From: Monodelphis domestica
Taxonomy: Eukaryota; Chordata; Mammalia; Didelphimorphia; Didelphidae
Direction of reading: 5' to 3'
Length of the DNA: 64,000 nt
NCBI RefSeq assembly: GCF_027887165.1
Contig: NC_077228.1
Span: 212,587,635 to 212,651,634 of the forward strand
Below the pieces are notes generated by a model. It did no database searches, was not told the DNA's origin, and worked only from the letters and a program-made list of their open reading frames with translations. Position numbers and translations under genes: made by a program. Of the stretch, positions 42,801 through 53,384 are shown piece after piece (the stretch's first letter is position 1; the number at the start of each line of letters is the position of its first letter).

Positions 42801-45800
42801 AACTCTCTGATAGTGTCTGGCCATCCCATTGCCTTTACTATGCTGGGAGGTGTGGTGGGCTAGTATAGCCCCAATCCCTATACTGGCCAGTCAGGCTGCA
42901 GCAGAAAGCAGAGAAAGTATCCGTGGGAGTTTCCTCCATGCCCCTACCTGCTCATGTTTTGTCTAGCCTGGGGCACTAATCTCTAGACTGGCTATTAAGG
43001 AAAACACAGTGAAGGAAAAACAAACCGTTCTATAATTACATGCCTTCCCAAGAAAGTGCTCACATGTACAGGCTGGTGGTAAGGCTGTGCCCTATTGCTC
43101 CCCACAGATCCCATCTTATTCTCCTATCAACTAGGCAAGCTCATCTAACTGGGGGTATCTCACAAATAATAAGTGGCAATATCTCACCCCATCTCTGGCA
43201 GGTATTTCCATCTTATAAGTCGACCCGTTGCTTTCTTATTATTTTTGCCCGAGTTTCTCTTAATGCACCACATGCACGGTGCTAGTCTCAGGGTGGAAGG
43301 ACCAAGGTGAGCATTTTTATATTCTCGAAGGGCTAATCTTGTCACTTGTGGCCAAATGGCCAAGTCTGGGGCAGAGCTGGCCCTGGGACAGCAGAGGATG
43401 CCAATCTGCTGGCAGGCAGGCAAGTTCTACTGGTATTTCTAAGAGCAGAGTGTGAGTCTGGACTCCTGAGAGTTCCAAGTTGCCTCTGGAGAGGCCATGG
43501 CAAGGGAGAGGGTATGGTTTGTTTTGGAAAAAAGAATCTGAGTCTGCAATCTCAGTCTAAGGCTCAACATATTCCCAGTTACCATTCTTATTTAGAGAGG
43601 CCAATGGCCAAGTGATCTGGAAGACAAGAATCTGCCCTAGCTTTAGGAGCTCCATTTGGGCAAGATCTTCTCCATGCTTAGCCCCGCCTCCAGCCCCCTC
43701 CAGCTACCAGATCCAAAGAAACCTCAAATCCCCTAGCTTGGCCCCTCAGAGAAGTTAGTGGAGAAAATGGATGACTGATAAGGAGGATCTATGAACTAAG
43801 CAGAACTCAGTTCCTCTAGTCACATTGAGACTTTTCAGTTTAAATCAATTCCCCTTCCCCCTCCCTCTTATGTTGTATCATTTGTACTCAAACAGGAAAA
43901 AATGGAGAGATTTATATGAGGCTCTGCCTCAGGGAATCCAGCTGGCATTACAGAGAGATACAGATATGAAAGATGCTATCAAGATATTCACAGTTTCAGA
44001 ATCATCTCCACTTCAGTCCTGTTTCCCATTAGAGAGGCTGGCTCCAGTGGAGGACCAAGGAAGGAGTCCAAAAGTTCAGATCACTGAACATGCAGGCAAG
44101 CCAGTCAAATACTCCTCTCCGTACTAGGAGTCCAGGAAGGGGTCAGGCCCAGTTCAGTTTTTAGGAACTAGCACATAGTAAGGTGTGGAGGAAGAGGAGG
44201 AGTGCTAAACAGAAGATCCCTCCAATAACTTATTGGGGCCAGTCAAGGCTACCCCCATAGGATGAAACCCATTCCTAGCTGAGAGTTATGGGGGAAAAAA
44301 AATAAGGGAACAGCTAAAGCCTAAAGCCAAAGTGGACCACTGGGAGACTAAGCCAGAAGCCAGAGATTAAGGTGAAGGGTGGAGGCTTAATATAAGCCAC
44401 CCCATTCAGAGCTGCAGCAGAAGCATCCAAATTAGAAAGGGGACAGGATAACATAAGTGCTACACAACCCATTCAAGGTTGCTTGTAAGACTGAAAATAC
44501 AAGCAAAAAGAAGAAACCAAACATGATGAAGAAAGAGAAAATAAAAGAGAGTTAGAGAAGCTCAAGAATAAACTTAGAAGAGGAGAGTAACCCCAAAACA
44601 ATAACAGAACTGCAGAGGGGGAAAATGGCCAGGCCACAAGGATTATAAGAGTTGTTTGAAGACACCTAAGTTGTGAGCCCAGGTGAATGTAAGGATAGTG
44701 ATATCCTCTAAAGTAAATGGGAAGTTTGGAAAGAAGAGGGAGAACTCTTTGACCCAGCCATAGCACTGCTGGGTCTGTACCCCAAAGAGATAATGGACAA
44801 AAAGACTTGTACAAAAATATTCATAGCTGCGCTCTTTGTGGTGGCCCAAAACTGGAAAACGAGGGACTGCCCATCAATTGGGGAATGGCTGAACAAACTG
44901 TGGTATATGTTGGTGATGGAGTACTATTGTGCTAAAAGGAATAATAAAGTGGAGAAGTTCCATGGAGACTGGAACAACCTCCAGGAAGTGATGCAGAGCG
45001 AGAGGAGCAGAACCAGGAGAACATTGTACACAGAGACTAATACACTGTGGTATAATCGAACGTAATGGACTTCTCCATTAGTGGCGGTGTAATGTCCCTG
45101 AACAACTTGCAGGGATCCAGGAGAAAAAAACACCATTCATAAGCAAAGGATAAACTATGGGAGTGGAAACACCGAGGAAAAGCAACTGCCTGAATACAGA
45201 GGTTGAGGGGACATGACAGAGGACAGACTCTAAATGAACACTCTAGTGCAAATACTATCAACAAAGCAATGGGTTCAAATCAAGAAAACATCTAATGCCC
45301 AGTGGACTTACGCGTCGGCTATGGGGGGTGGGGGGGAGGAAAAGAAAATGATCTTTAATGAATAATGCTTGGAAATGATCAAATAAAATATATTTTAAAA
45401 AAAAAAGAGGGAGAACTTAGGGGAAAGATAATAAGTTCATTTTGGAAAGATAATATGTTTGGGACATGTTGAGCTTAAGAGGTTTCCATCTTGGAGAAAT
45501 CTAGTTCAAAATGTCTAGTACACAGTTGGAGATGAAAGACTGGGAAAAAACAGAAGAAAATATAAGACATCTCCTATAAAAAACTGACCTAGAAAACAGG
45601 TCAATAAAATATAATTTAAGAAGTATCAGCTCCCTGAAAACTACAATAGAATAAAAAATCTGAAGATATTTCAGGAAATCGTAAAAAATAAAATAGCCTA
45701 AATTTATTAGCACTAGAAGGCAAAGTGAAAATAGGAAGAATCTATCTGCTGGAAAAAAACTCCATAAGTCAATAAACTGTGCATATACCCTTTGGCCCAA

Positions 45801-48800
45801 CAATTTCACTACAAGGCCTATGACCCAAAGTATTAAAAAAAGGGAAGAAAGTACAAAAATTTTGTACAAAAATATTGTACTTGAATACAAAAATATTTAT
45901 AGCAGTTCTTTTTGTGAAGAGAAATGGAAACAAGGAAGATAATCAATTAGGGAGATGTATAAATAAATAAATAAATAAAATATGCCATATGAATGTAAAG
46001 GAATGTTATTGTGTGAAAGAAATGATGAGCCAGTTTGGGAAAAACCTGAGATAACTTCTATGAACTGATTTAAACTGAAGTGAGAAGAACCAAGAAAAAA
46101 ATTTAGTCAAAAACAACATTGTAAAGAAAAACAATTCTGAAAGACTTAAGAATTCTGATTAATGTAATGACCAAACAGAGACTCAAACACAGGTAGGAAA
46201 ACTAAAAGGCCACAACAATGAAACTTGATTTTAAAATATAAAAATCCATTCTCAACACCAAGCTGTAAAATATGGCAAAGCTACAGTTTGCCTTCTGAGC
46301 CTTGCTCTAGAAGACTGAAGAATTCTTCTATTCTTCTTACAGAAGGGTAATGGACTTAAGGTGTAAATTAAAACTATTTGGCAAAAATGATTAAACAAAA
46401 AGTAAAAATTAATTATTGGAGGGGCTGTAGGAAAATGAGCACAATAATGAACTCTTGGGGAAGTTATGAATTGGTCTAATGATTCAGAAAAATTCTAAAA
46501 AACAACTTGGAACTGTACCCTAATGTAACTAAATTGTGCATGTTCTTTGACCCGGTAATACCACTTTTAGGGTTATACCCCCAAATACATATCAAAGATA
46601 TCAGGAAAGGACCTATAAGTACCAAAATTATCATTGCACTATTTTTGTTGTAGTAAAGACGTTGAAAAAGGGGGTATCCATTAATTGGGGAATAACTAAC
46701 TAAATTATGGCATACAAATATATTATTATGCAATAAGAAGTGACAACAAGGGATGGATTCTGAAAAGCCTAGGAAGAATTGTGTGAACTGATACAGAGTG
46801 AAATGAACCAGGAAAACCATTTATGCAATGATCAAAACTTTATAAAGTCAAGAACCCTGTGAAATGAACAATTGGGATTTTTTAAAATTCAAAGATATTT
46901 TATTTTCCCAACACATTCTCAACATATGTTTTCCAAAATTATGAAATCCAAACTGTCTCCTTCCCTTTCTTCCCTCCCCAACTAGATGATGGCAAATAAT
47001 TTGCAAAACATACTTCCATATTGGTCATGAAATGACCAACTGTGATTCCAGAAGACTTAAGATGACACATGCCTTCTATTGCTTGGAGAAGTGAGGGACT
47101 GTAGACATAGAATGTGACCTACATTTTTCAGACATGACCAACTCAACACAAATTTGTTTTGCTTGCCTATGCTTATTTAATAAAAAAGACTTTTCTAGGG
47201 GAAGAAATGGAAAAGCAAAATGAAAGGCAAAAGTCATCAATAAAGCATTTTTAAAATACAGAAGAAAAAAGGAAAGAGTTCATAAGAGACATAGACAAGG
47301 AAGACAATACTGATATTTGCACATCAAATTTACATATGTGTATATTTTAAAGCTGCATATAAAAAATTAATGGTGATCTTTTTCTGGCATTCTTTGCATT
47401 ATTTCCTAGTTCATAATACTTTTTTTAGACTCAGAATCAATACTGTATATTGGTTCCTAGGCAGAAGAGTATCAAGGGCTAGGCAACGGGGTTCAAGTGA
47501 CTTGCCCAGAGTCATACAGCTAGGAAGTATCTAACGCCACATTTGAACCTAGAACCTCCTGCCTTTAGGCTTGTCTCTTAATCCACTGAGTCACCTAGCT
47601 GCCCTAGCCCCACCCCCATAATATATATTTTTAAAAAGAGTAATGACAAACAAAAATCTATTGGTTTTTTTTTTTTTTTAGCAAGTCACAAATCTGTCTG
47701 AAGCTTAAAGATACCAGGAAACAACATTGATCCTACGAGTCTCACACCACCCCTAATCCTTCTTTATCCTAATTCTAGCATTTTTCCCATCTCTTTCTTT
47801 CCATCTTCCAGAACCACCAAAGAACGGGAAGATATTAAGATATCCCTACACTGCCAAAGGAGCCTTCCCATCTCTCTACTCCCTGACCATGAGGAGGCCT
47901 GGACTTCAATGCCTCTTGCATTTTCCCAGTGCTGTCTTCCTTCAAGGAGAGCTAGAGAATGCTGATACTTCTTAACAGAATGTCCTTCAAGTAGGCTAGA
48001 GTGGATATTATCTGTGTTCTCACCTTGCTTGGAGTTGGGTCCACTGAGACTTTCCTCCATCTTCTCCAGCCAACTCATGAGCCCATTTGGCAGCCCAATG
48101 GGTACATTAGCTTTCTGTCTGGGAACCCTAGGCCCATTCCTAGGCCTTCACTGCCTCTGGCCCACCTGAAGTTATTCTAGCTATTACCTTGACCCAGATC
48201 TCAAGACTAGAACAAAGCAGGGACAAGCCAATTTTCAATAGAAATTTAAAAACCAATCTGGCATACTCACTTTGCTGCACTTGCCCTGATGGGGCATCCA
48301 CAGTTCTGCCTGCTTAAAGAGCATCGAGGATAAGGCCTGAGTAACCAAGAGTTAAATAAAACAATTTCCAATACTGTCCTTAAAGAGACAGAAAAAGAGT
48401 TAGAGGACAAAGAGAAAAGGTGAGGAGGCAGAAGAGGAAGGGAAAAGAGACAAAAGGGGGAGAAGGATGAGGGGATGAAGAAGGGAGAGAGACAGAGAGA
48501 GGAAAGAGAGACAGACAAGAGAGAGAAGGAGAGAAAGAGAGAAATGGGATGGAGAAAGGAGAGGGGGAGAGAGAAGAAAAGGGAGAGAAAGAGAAGAAGA
48601 GGGAAAGAGAGGGAGAGAGATGAGGAAGGGAGTAGGTAGAGAAGAAGGAAGAGAAGGGAGGAGGGGAGGAAAAAAGGAGAGGAGACAGATGGACAGACTT
48701 ACTGACCACAGAAAGCTAGAGAGAATGTGAACAAGAATCCCAGTGCTGCAGAGAATCAGGAGCTGCTCCAAATCTGCTGATTAATTCAGCCTATTTCCAG

Positions 48801-51800
48801 TCACGCTGAAGATTCAGAGAGGGAGGAGGCAGCAGCAGCAATGGCAGTGGCAGCGGCAGCGGCAGCAGCAGTCAGAGGGAGGGTGGGAGGCAGCATAGAG
48901 AGAAAGGAGGGAGGAGACTGAGAACAGTGAACACAAAGTTTGTACAGTGTTCTGCCAGATATTCAGGAGCTTGGTCCATCTGTCATATGAAACCACTGGA
49001 ATCAAGCTATCCATGTGAGCAGAGGGGAAGGTGTGTGGTCAAAGATGATGTAGAGAAGGGAATTCACAAAAACTGGGTGAAGAAAAGGATCCCAGATGGT
49101 TGCTACAGGAGCCACAAAGAGACTGTCTCCAGCTTGCCAAGGAGAGCTTTCTGGACCCATTAATCTCTAAGACATTTGGAAAGGTAAGAAAAAAGGTGGG
49201 GGGGCAAGGTAGCCATCTCCCAGGGAGCACTCCCCACAGCAGAGAGTAACTTCCTTATTGCCAAGTAGCAGTTGTTCCTAGTCCTGGGACTGAGGAGGAA
49301 GGAAGAGAGAAAGGCAATGAGGAATTTTAATAGCAACACATCCTGTATAGAGAAAAAGTGAATTGGGGTGGGGGAGAGGGGAGAGCTTCAGGCAGTGGAC
49401 ACCCTCAACTAGGATGGACTTGGGCAGTGGAAGACAGAACTTTAGGCCTAGACAAGTTAAGAAACCAACTGAAGTAAGCTGGCTACAAAGAGGAGCAAGT
49501 CCAAAGTCTACCTTAGATGAAAGCATGCCACACTTGGATGCTTCGCTTCCCTTCCTTCCAGGGGGCAATCATCACAATTCACATTTATAGAGTTTTGAAT
49601 GTACAAAGGACTGTTCCCCAACAACCTGTGAGATGGGTATTATTATTCTCAGTTTATAGATGAAGAAACTGAAGCTTTGAGTGACTTGCCTAGGGACATA
49701 CAGCTATGTAAGAAACAGAGGCTGTCATTATGCTGTGCCAAGGGAAGAGCTGTAAAAGCAACTGAAGATAAATCCAAAACCCAGAGTGAGGCAGACCTGG
49801 AAGGCTACTACTAGGTCTGTCGTGAAGGATAATCAGTCTACTACCTCCAGGACAGAGAGAAGGGATGCAACATAGGACTCTTACTGAGCAGATGAACAAG
49901 TCAGCAAGCCATTTCACAAGGTCTAGAAGCTTTCAGAGATTCAGTCTTATGGGAATGAGCATTCCCAAAAAGCACACAAAACACATAGCAATAGATAGAT
50001 AAAAGAAGTAAGATGGTGGCCCTAGAAGAATTAAGAAAATGAATTTCCAAAGGCAGCTGGGTGGTTCAAGAGATAGAATGCCAGGCCTGGAGAAAGGAGG
50101 TCTTGGGTTCAAATTAGACCTCAGACCTGTCCTAGCTCTCACTTAACCCCTATTGCCTAGCCCTTAATACTCTTCTCCTTGGAACCGACACTTAGTATCA
50201 ATTCTGAGAAAAGAAGGTAAGGGTTTAGAAAAGAAAAGAAAATGCATTTCCACACCTCCATTGTAAAGGTGGTGGACTACGGGTATAGGATATGGCACAC
50301 TTCATGTGTCTTGGTTTATAAAACCAACTTGCTTTTTCTCCTCTTTTTAAAATCTTCGTTACAAGATTACTTGCTGGGTAGGAGAAGTGGCTATATTCAG
50401 AAATAAATGTGATATAAGAACAAAAGGCTTAATTTTGGGGGTGGGGAGAAAAAGAAGAGATGAAAGGGGAGTGCCCTAAGGATAGACGGTCCCAATAGCC
50501 CTTTTAGGTAGTACCTCGCAGATCAGAGAGATCTGATAGGAAAGGGAACCTAGAGCCTCATGACTGCAAAGGGGAGAGAAGCAGAGGAGCCAGAGAGAAT
50601 GAGCCCAAGCATCTTTCTCCAGGGTACTCTGTCTCCTAGGCGACACACTCATACCACAGGAGGGAAGAAAGAACCTCAATACAACCCAAGCTGGCTGGCC
50701 TCTCCCCTCCCCCTTCCAAGTGCTGCTCCATGTAGGGCCCCAGGCAATCCCCATTGACTTAATGAGACAGAAAGGAGGCCTATTCAATCTGAAGGTTAAG
50801 GTAGTTGAGGTTCCAGCACTGGGCCACCACATAGAGAACAGAGGGACGGGCAGGACCAGCTCCCTATTCAGATAACTGTTTATATAATCTGGCAGCAGTT
50901 TCAGAAGTCAGCCCACAAGAGGCCTGTCTGATACTCCCCGACCACACAGCCCAGCTCTGTCTGCCGCTGAGGCTGACCACATAGTGACATTACTCATTTA
51001 AAGAGACAACTGTGGAGATGACTAGCTAAACCCTTGGTGCTGTGTGATATGACAGAAAAAAAGCTCACTGGTCCTATACTTGACCTAGGACAATGCAGTG
51101 TCATGTATAGCAAGTCACAGCACTCATTTCTTCAGCAGGAGAAAATACAGGCACTAATTCTAAGAGGCAGGAGTTTGGACTAACACTATTACAGAATATA
51201 TACTATGATCTACAAAAAAGGGGAATCCAACACAGCAAGAGACTGGGTATACACTGGAGAAGTGAGGAGGAAGTCAGGGGTCAGGAAATCAGCCAGCATC
51301 AGCCAAGCTGATCTTTAGTTCTGTAGCCAGCAGAAAAGCTACCCAACTACTAATCACAATCAGGCCAGCCTCATGAATTTCCAACACCACAGAGGCTGAA
51401 TAAGATTGATTTCCCACTCTACTCAAGAAGTCCTGATCTGGCCCCAGCAAATATACATTATAATTTTCTAGCCAGAATAGGAAGGGAGCAGAAAAATTCC
51501 ATCATCGGCCATTTAAAGTCCAAACTCCTTCGTATGATTCTCCACAATCTATTACTCAGCTCTCTAAATCAAACCAATCTACTGATTTTTCTCAAAAAAC
51601 ACAGAACAAACAATCCCATCTCTATATTTTGCTTATAATGTTTCCCCTGTTTGAAATGTCTTCCTCTCTTCCCTCCCCCTCCCCATACCCTTGCCCATTC
51701 CCTTTATAAATCTGGCCTTTTCTTCAAGGTCCACCTCTCCCATGAAGATCCCTTTTCTGAGTCTTCTCTGATTTTTTTCACTCATTTAGCACGTTACCTT

Positions 51801-53384
51801 GAATGAGCATTATTATTTGTATGTTTTTGTATTTGCCCCAGCTCCCCAACTAGATTTTTTTAACGCTTACCTTCTGTCTTAGAATTGATACTAGTATCAG
51901 TTCCCAAGCAAGAATAGCTAAGTGATTTGGGAGCAAAGTGACTTGTTGAGGGTCACAGAGCTAGGATGTGTCTGAGGACAGATTTGAGCCCTCTCCTTTA
52001 CAGACCTGGAGTTCTATCCACTGAGCCACCTAGCTGGTCCACCCCCCAGCAAGGTACCTAACATTTAGCAAACATTCAATAAAAGGGAGGATACAGTGCT
52101 ATACCATGATGACACCCACCCAGGCTACATCAGCTCAGGAAGGGAAGGAGGAGAATGTAGAAGAAACATGAACAAATAACTTCCCAGAGATGAGCCTTCA
52201 AACTCTTCTTCAGCTTGACCAGGGATCTCAGAACTTTGATCCACATGACAACAGGAAATAGTGTTTCACCATCTGGGTCGAGTCAGAAGGCACATCACAG
52301 TAGAGCCAGGAATCGGCAGATCTACATATTTGAGGAGCTCTTTTCTAAGACTTATATAGATGAGGTGACCTAACAGTTATTTGGGATAATAACTACACAG
52401 CAAACAGGCAGACATATTTCCTTCCCTTTCAACCACATTTCACATGTCCAAAAGCATAGCCCTAGAACTCAGATAAAACTAGGTCCTTTTATAACTCATG
52501 ATGTCCTAGTTTCCACCTGTCTTTCTGTAGCTTGAGCATGCACCAGACTAAAAACAACAACAAAGCCATTAACAGGAACATATGCTAAGGAATCGCTCTG
52601 TTTGACTCTCTTTAAGGGAAATTAGCCAGTAATATTTATCAAGTGATAAGTTCAGAGCAGCACCCTTAGGGAGGAAATTCCTGGTTCTGTTTACAACCAA
52701 ACTTTCCAGACAAAGAGAACTATGGGAAGGGTATAATGAGAGAAAAATACACTTTGGTAGGTGCACCAAAAGACCACCCAACTCTCAATCCACCATTAGC
52801 TACAATGGCATAAATAAGATTATTCTAAAGTGAGAATAAGGTGAAATACTAACTTGAAAATCCATGCCACCCTCAGGCTGACTGGTGCCAGCTAACAAAA
52901 CCATTCTCCAACTTTAACTGGTGTCCTGGATTCTTCCAGTCTTTATGATATAAAGTGTATGGTAATCAATTAAACTCATATGAATCAACTGACAAGTCCC
53001 TAGCAAAAATGAAAATGGCTCAAATTACCACCTCCTAGGCAAGAGCTATGAAAAACTATTCTGGGATCCAATCGAATCAGAAACCCCAGAACAGCTTTGT
53101 GCATTTTGTCCATTAGTTCCACCTCTTTATATATCCTGTATAAAAGAATCTCCATTTCTCTGCTTTCCATTCAAGTAATATTACAGGAACCCACCACTCC
53201 ATAATATAGTCAACAGACTAAATTAGAATTCAAGCCCCCCCAAATGTGAAAATTCTCTTGATACATTTGAAGTTGACTTAAAAAGTCAAGGGAAAGGGTG
53301 AGGGAGAAGAGCAAGGAAATCCAAAAGAAATCAAGAAAGAACCTCATGGCAATGAAGGCCCACCTGGTGTTTCTTCAGGTCCAT
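22105..53384 (-). CDS. TMEM94: TMEM94 (KIAA0195), P-type-ATPase-like ER membrane protein, complete in 31 coding exons
   Basis: Exons in transcript order: 53384-53364, 37383-37264, 36548-36421, 36030-35894, 35430-35228, 34867-34716, 34420-34318, 34078-33992, 33679-33563, 33189-33133, 32845-32741, 32165-32001, 31763-31554, 30925-30616, 30229-30056, 28869-28767, 28674-28457, 27699-27518, 27422-27284, 26942-26827, 26572-26473, 25813-25705, 25429-25240, 24839-24762, 24254-24169, 23883-23802, 23358-23210, 23080-22986, 22831-22738, 22521-22351 and 22177-22105. They sum to 4,074 nt, 1,357 residues (human 1,356), all with GT-AG introns. Family knowledge: TMEM94 is a ubiquitous multipass ER protein with P-type ATPase-like architecture, reported as an ER magnesium transporter (ERMA) and mutated in a human neurodevelopmental syndrome. 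The sequence shows ten or so hydrophobic segments and modified P-type motifs. Confidence 0.96.
24302..24540 (+). repeat. CORE-SINE with a duplicated tail
   Basis: The head AGCAGCTGGATGGCTCAG starts the copy. The tail occurs twice (AAGGCAAGGGAAGGGTTAAA, then CTAAGATGGAAGGTATGGG). Antisense to TMEM94. Confidence 0.88.
25005..25198 (+). repeat. L2-type scrap and headless CORE-SINE
   Basis: AATAAATGCCTGCTCTGCTC with ACTGTGCTAGGTCTTAAAG (about 25,023-25,065), then the core and tail of a SINE from about 25,073. Confidence 0.75.
25240..32165 (-). CDS. TMEM94: TMEM94 exons 12-23: large cytosolic P/N-type domain
   Basis: Exon 12 starts VLCCVDKQGILSWPNP; D416 sits where P-type ATPases carry the phosphorylated Asp of DKTGT, but the motif is DKQGIL. 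Exons 13-20 encode the long variable insert (RFSDHLCNIALQESHSAVLP, RRPPLSHMISLFIKD, QMLSHGTADVVLEACTDFWD, DLISFQPTDSDIPSFLED). Exons 21-23 encode VPLLVPLFTDCTP and then LGSSANLRNSCLFLQSDIS (about residues 1001-1019), which lines up with the GDGxND hinge and following DIGIA of P-type pumps, with the hinge acidic residues replaced. Many SINEs lie in the introns and none breaks an exon. Confidence 0.93.
25888..26245 (+). repeat. Two adjacent CORE-SINEs
   Basis: One whole copy (25,888-26,085) is followed at about 26,100 by a headless copy starting at the B box (GATTCAAATCTGGCC). Both are antisense to TMEM94. Confidence 0.87.
28170..28300 (+). repeat. MIR/THER-type SINE remnant
   Basis: ATCCAACCCCTTAATCATAC, then AATCTGAACTCAGATC and ATCAGATTCCAAATCCATTA fit the CCAACCCCCTCATTTTACAG family. 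Confidence 0.5.
28904..29109 (+). repeat. CORE-SINE, full length, young, with perfect 17-bp target-site duplication
   Basis: Type copy for the window. The head is tRNA-like: A-box-like TGGGTAGCTCAGTGG and B box GGTTCAAATCT. It is followed by the MIR-like core GTGACCCTGGGCAAGTCACT, the tail GACTCCAAGACGGAAGGTAA and an A-run. The 17-bp sequence AAGACTTAAAAAAATAG is found intact on both sides (28887-28903 and 29110-29126). This is the common marsupial CORE-SINE type (MON1/WSINE-like; exact family name not certain). It lies in TMEM94 intron 15, antisense to the gene. Confidence 0.93.
29127..30055. other. TMEM94 intron 15, remainder
   Basis: Unique sequence with no recognisable repeat or exon. 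Confidence 0.5.
32410..32645 (+). repeat. MIR, nearly complete
   Basis: GAATCTGGAGTCAAGGAGAT, GGGCAAATCACTTAATCTCT and GTGGAGATCAAATGAGATAA. Confidence 0.85.
32741..36030 (-). CDS. TMEM94: TMEM94 exons 4-11: membrane segments 2-4 and the actuator-like loop
   Basis: Exon 4 holds segment 2 (VNATALLLLLLLNLILIG, about residues 96-113). Exons 5-6 hold the cytosolic loop with LPVSLLVEGDVIALRPGQES (about 170-192), which resembles the beta-rich actuator segment of P-type ATPases, and the acidic/proline stretch DDEHIVLEPGDLFPPFSPPP. Exons 7-9 hold segments 3 and 4 (VPVVLASFLITNALRFVF, VLPILPLLFPVLWVLATACG). Exon 10 is only 57 nt and has a weak donor (GTCTGC at 33132). Exon 11 reads EMLRCIWGHF and LLHSLGSVT and leads into the P-domain. 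Confidence 0.93.
35500..35760 (+). repeat. L2 fragment
   Basis: GGGAATGCTCTGCCCACATC and CATCCTTCAAGGCTCAGCTT are the 3' L2 consensus region, followed by a GGGACCTTAGTTTTAGAGCT piece of another old repeat. Confidence 0.6.
36421..37383 (-). CDS. TMEM94: TMEM94 exons 2-3: N-terminal helix and first membrane segment
   Basis: Exon 2 (37383-37264) encodes GKALRILKEQLEAVLEGHLK, an amphipathic helix, then QKKSLTWK. Exon 3 (36548-36421) encodes FLHHSNRCSCFHWPG and then SLMLLAVLLLLGCYG, transmembrane segment 1 at about residues 69-84. The exon 2/3 junction falls between TWK and EIW, as expected from the protein. Confidence 0.93.
37015..37190 (+). repeat. MIR/THER-type SINE
   Basis: AACTCCCCCATTTTATAAAG, AATTTGCCCAAGGCCACC and AGGGTTCTTTCCACT. 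Confidence 0.7.
38940..39150 (+). repeat. CORE-SINE, full length
   Basis: GAACAGCTAAGTAGCTCAG opens the head. The tail ends AAAACAAAAGGTAAGGGTTT with an A-run. The core carries a small duplication (GTCAAGTCAAGACACTTAA). Confidence 0.88.
39545..40896. mobile_element. Long-inverted-repeat element: inverted LTR pair (fossil) or foldback element
   Basis: Two arms of about 510 bp (39,545-40,057 and 40,391-40,896) are near-identical in reverse complement and face each other across a spacer of about 330 bp. The whole starts TGTAGTAAAGG, ends CCTTTATTACA, and is flanked by GAAG on both sides (39,541-39,544 and 40,897-40,900). The TG...CA ends with 4-bp duplications fit a class I retroviral LTR. The left arm seems to run on to a CA at 40,126-40,127, giving an LTR of about 583 bp followed by leader-like sequence. 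No coding frame is left, so it is a broken relic. The good arm similarity suggests moderate age or gene conversion. Confidence 0.6.
44747..45404 (+). mobile_element. L1 3' fragment, young, 5'-truncated
   Basis: It encodes the last part of L1 ORF2 (NWGMAEQ, YYCAKRNNKVEKFHGDWNNL and MQSERSRTRRTLYTETNTLW in one open frame at 44,793-45,065), then 3' UTR, an AATAAAATA signal and an A-tail. The target-site duplication AAGAGGGAGAACT is perfect (44,734-44,746 and 45,405-45,417). Confidence 0.92.
45765..46200 (+). repeat. Old L1 3' end
   Basis: TACCCTTTGGCCCAACAATT, ATTTATAGCAGTTCTTTTTG and AGTGAGAAGAACCAAG parallel the end of L1 ORF2. An AAAT run (45,960-45,980) lies inside. Much diverged. Confidence 0.7.
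46476..47260 (+). repeat. Second old L1 3' end, with a minus-strand L1 end inside
   Basis: TTCTTTGACCCGGTAATACC and GATACAGAGTGAAATGAACC mark the plus copy. From 46,877 to about 47,035 a minus-oriented L1 3' UTR piece (CCTTCCCTTTCTTCCCTCCC, AAACATACTTCCATATTGGT) interrupts it. Confidence 0.65.
47424..47608 (-). repeat. CORE-SINE
   Basis: The tail is diverged (TTTTTTAGACTCAGAATCAA). The head end CACCTAGCTGCCC is clear. It is sense to TMEM94. Confidence 0.85.
48360..48705. repeat. Purine-rich (GA) tract, about 340 bp
   Basis: Imperfect GAGA/GGAGA/GAAGA units, almost all purine on the plus strand. It lies in TMEM94 intron 1. Confidence 0.9.
48826..48875. repeat. (CAG/CGG)-type trinucleotide stretch
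   Basis: GCAGCAGCAGCAATGGCAG continues as GCAGCGGCAGCAGC. The stretch around it is more GC-rich than the rest of the intron. Confidence 0.8.
49600..49720 (-). repeat. MIR fragment
   Basis: GGTATTATTATTCTCAGTTT, ATGAAGAAACTGAAGC and TGACTTGCCTAGGGACATAC. Confidence 0.75.
50046..50230 (+). repeat. CORE-SINE, slightly truncated
   Basis: GGCAGCTGGGTGGTTCAAG opens the head. The core has lost the GTGTGACC segment. Confidence 0.85.
51480..52090 (+). repeat. L2 3' end split by a CORE-SINE
   Basis: The L2 runs 51,495-51,855 (AAAGTCCAAACTCCTT, TTCAAGGTCCACCTCTCCCA) and 52,040-52,085 (CATTTAGCAAACATTCAATA). The SINE (51,858-52,040) is in minus orientation. Confidence 0.75.

Larger units (their letters stand above)
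39290..45535 (+). repeat. Large old interspersed repeat, split by later insertions
   Basis: It starts with the ACTGAGCATTGTGCTAGCTG segment (39,320-39,350) and resumes after 40,897 with GGAGTACATTCAAGACATGG. It is seen again at 44,640-44,746 and 45,405-45,535 (GGGACATGTTGAGCTTAAGA, CACAGTTGGAGATGAAAGAC). This fits a long, frequent family in marsupial DNA; I am not sure of its class. The inverted-repeat element and a young L1 have inserted into it. Confidence 0.5.
37384..53363 (-). other. TMEM94: TMEM94 intron 1, 16 kb
   Basis: The intron separates the seven-codon start exon from exon 2. It carries the inverted-repeat element, a young L1 end, older L1 ends and SINEs, listed separately. The stretches 37,384-38,937, 42,570-44,640, 47,620-48,355, 50,235-51,480 and 52,045-53,363 show nothing I recognise. 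An alternative promoter inside it cannot be excluded. Confidence 0.75.

Noticed and set aside
47764-48078. Open frame starting MSWLEKMEESLSGPNSKQ on the minus strand with a good donor (GTGAGA) near 48,010, as an alternative TMEM94 first exon
   Set aside because: Spliced at that donor it ends one base into a codon, while TMEM94 exon 2 starts in phase 0, so the frame would break. No similarity to TMEM94 or any family I know.
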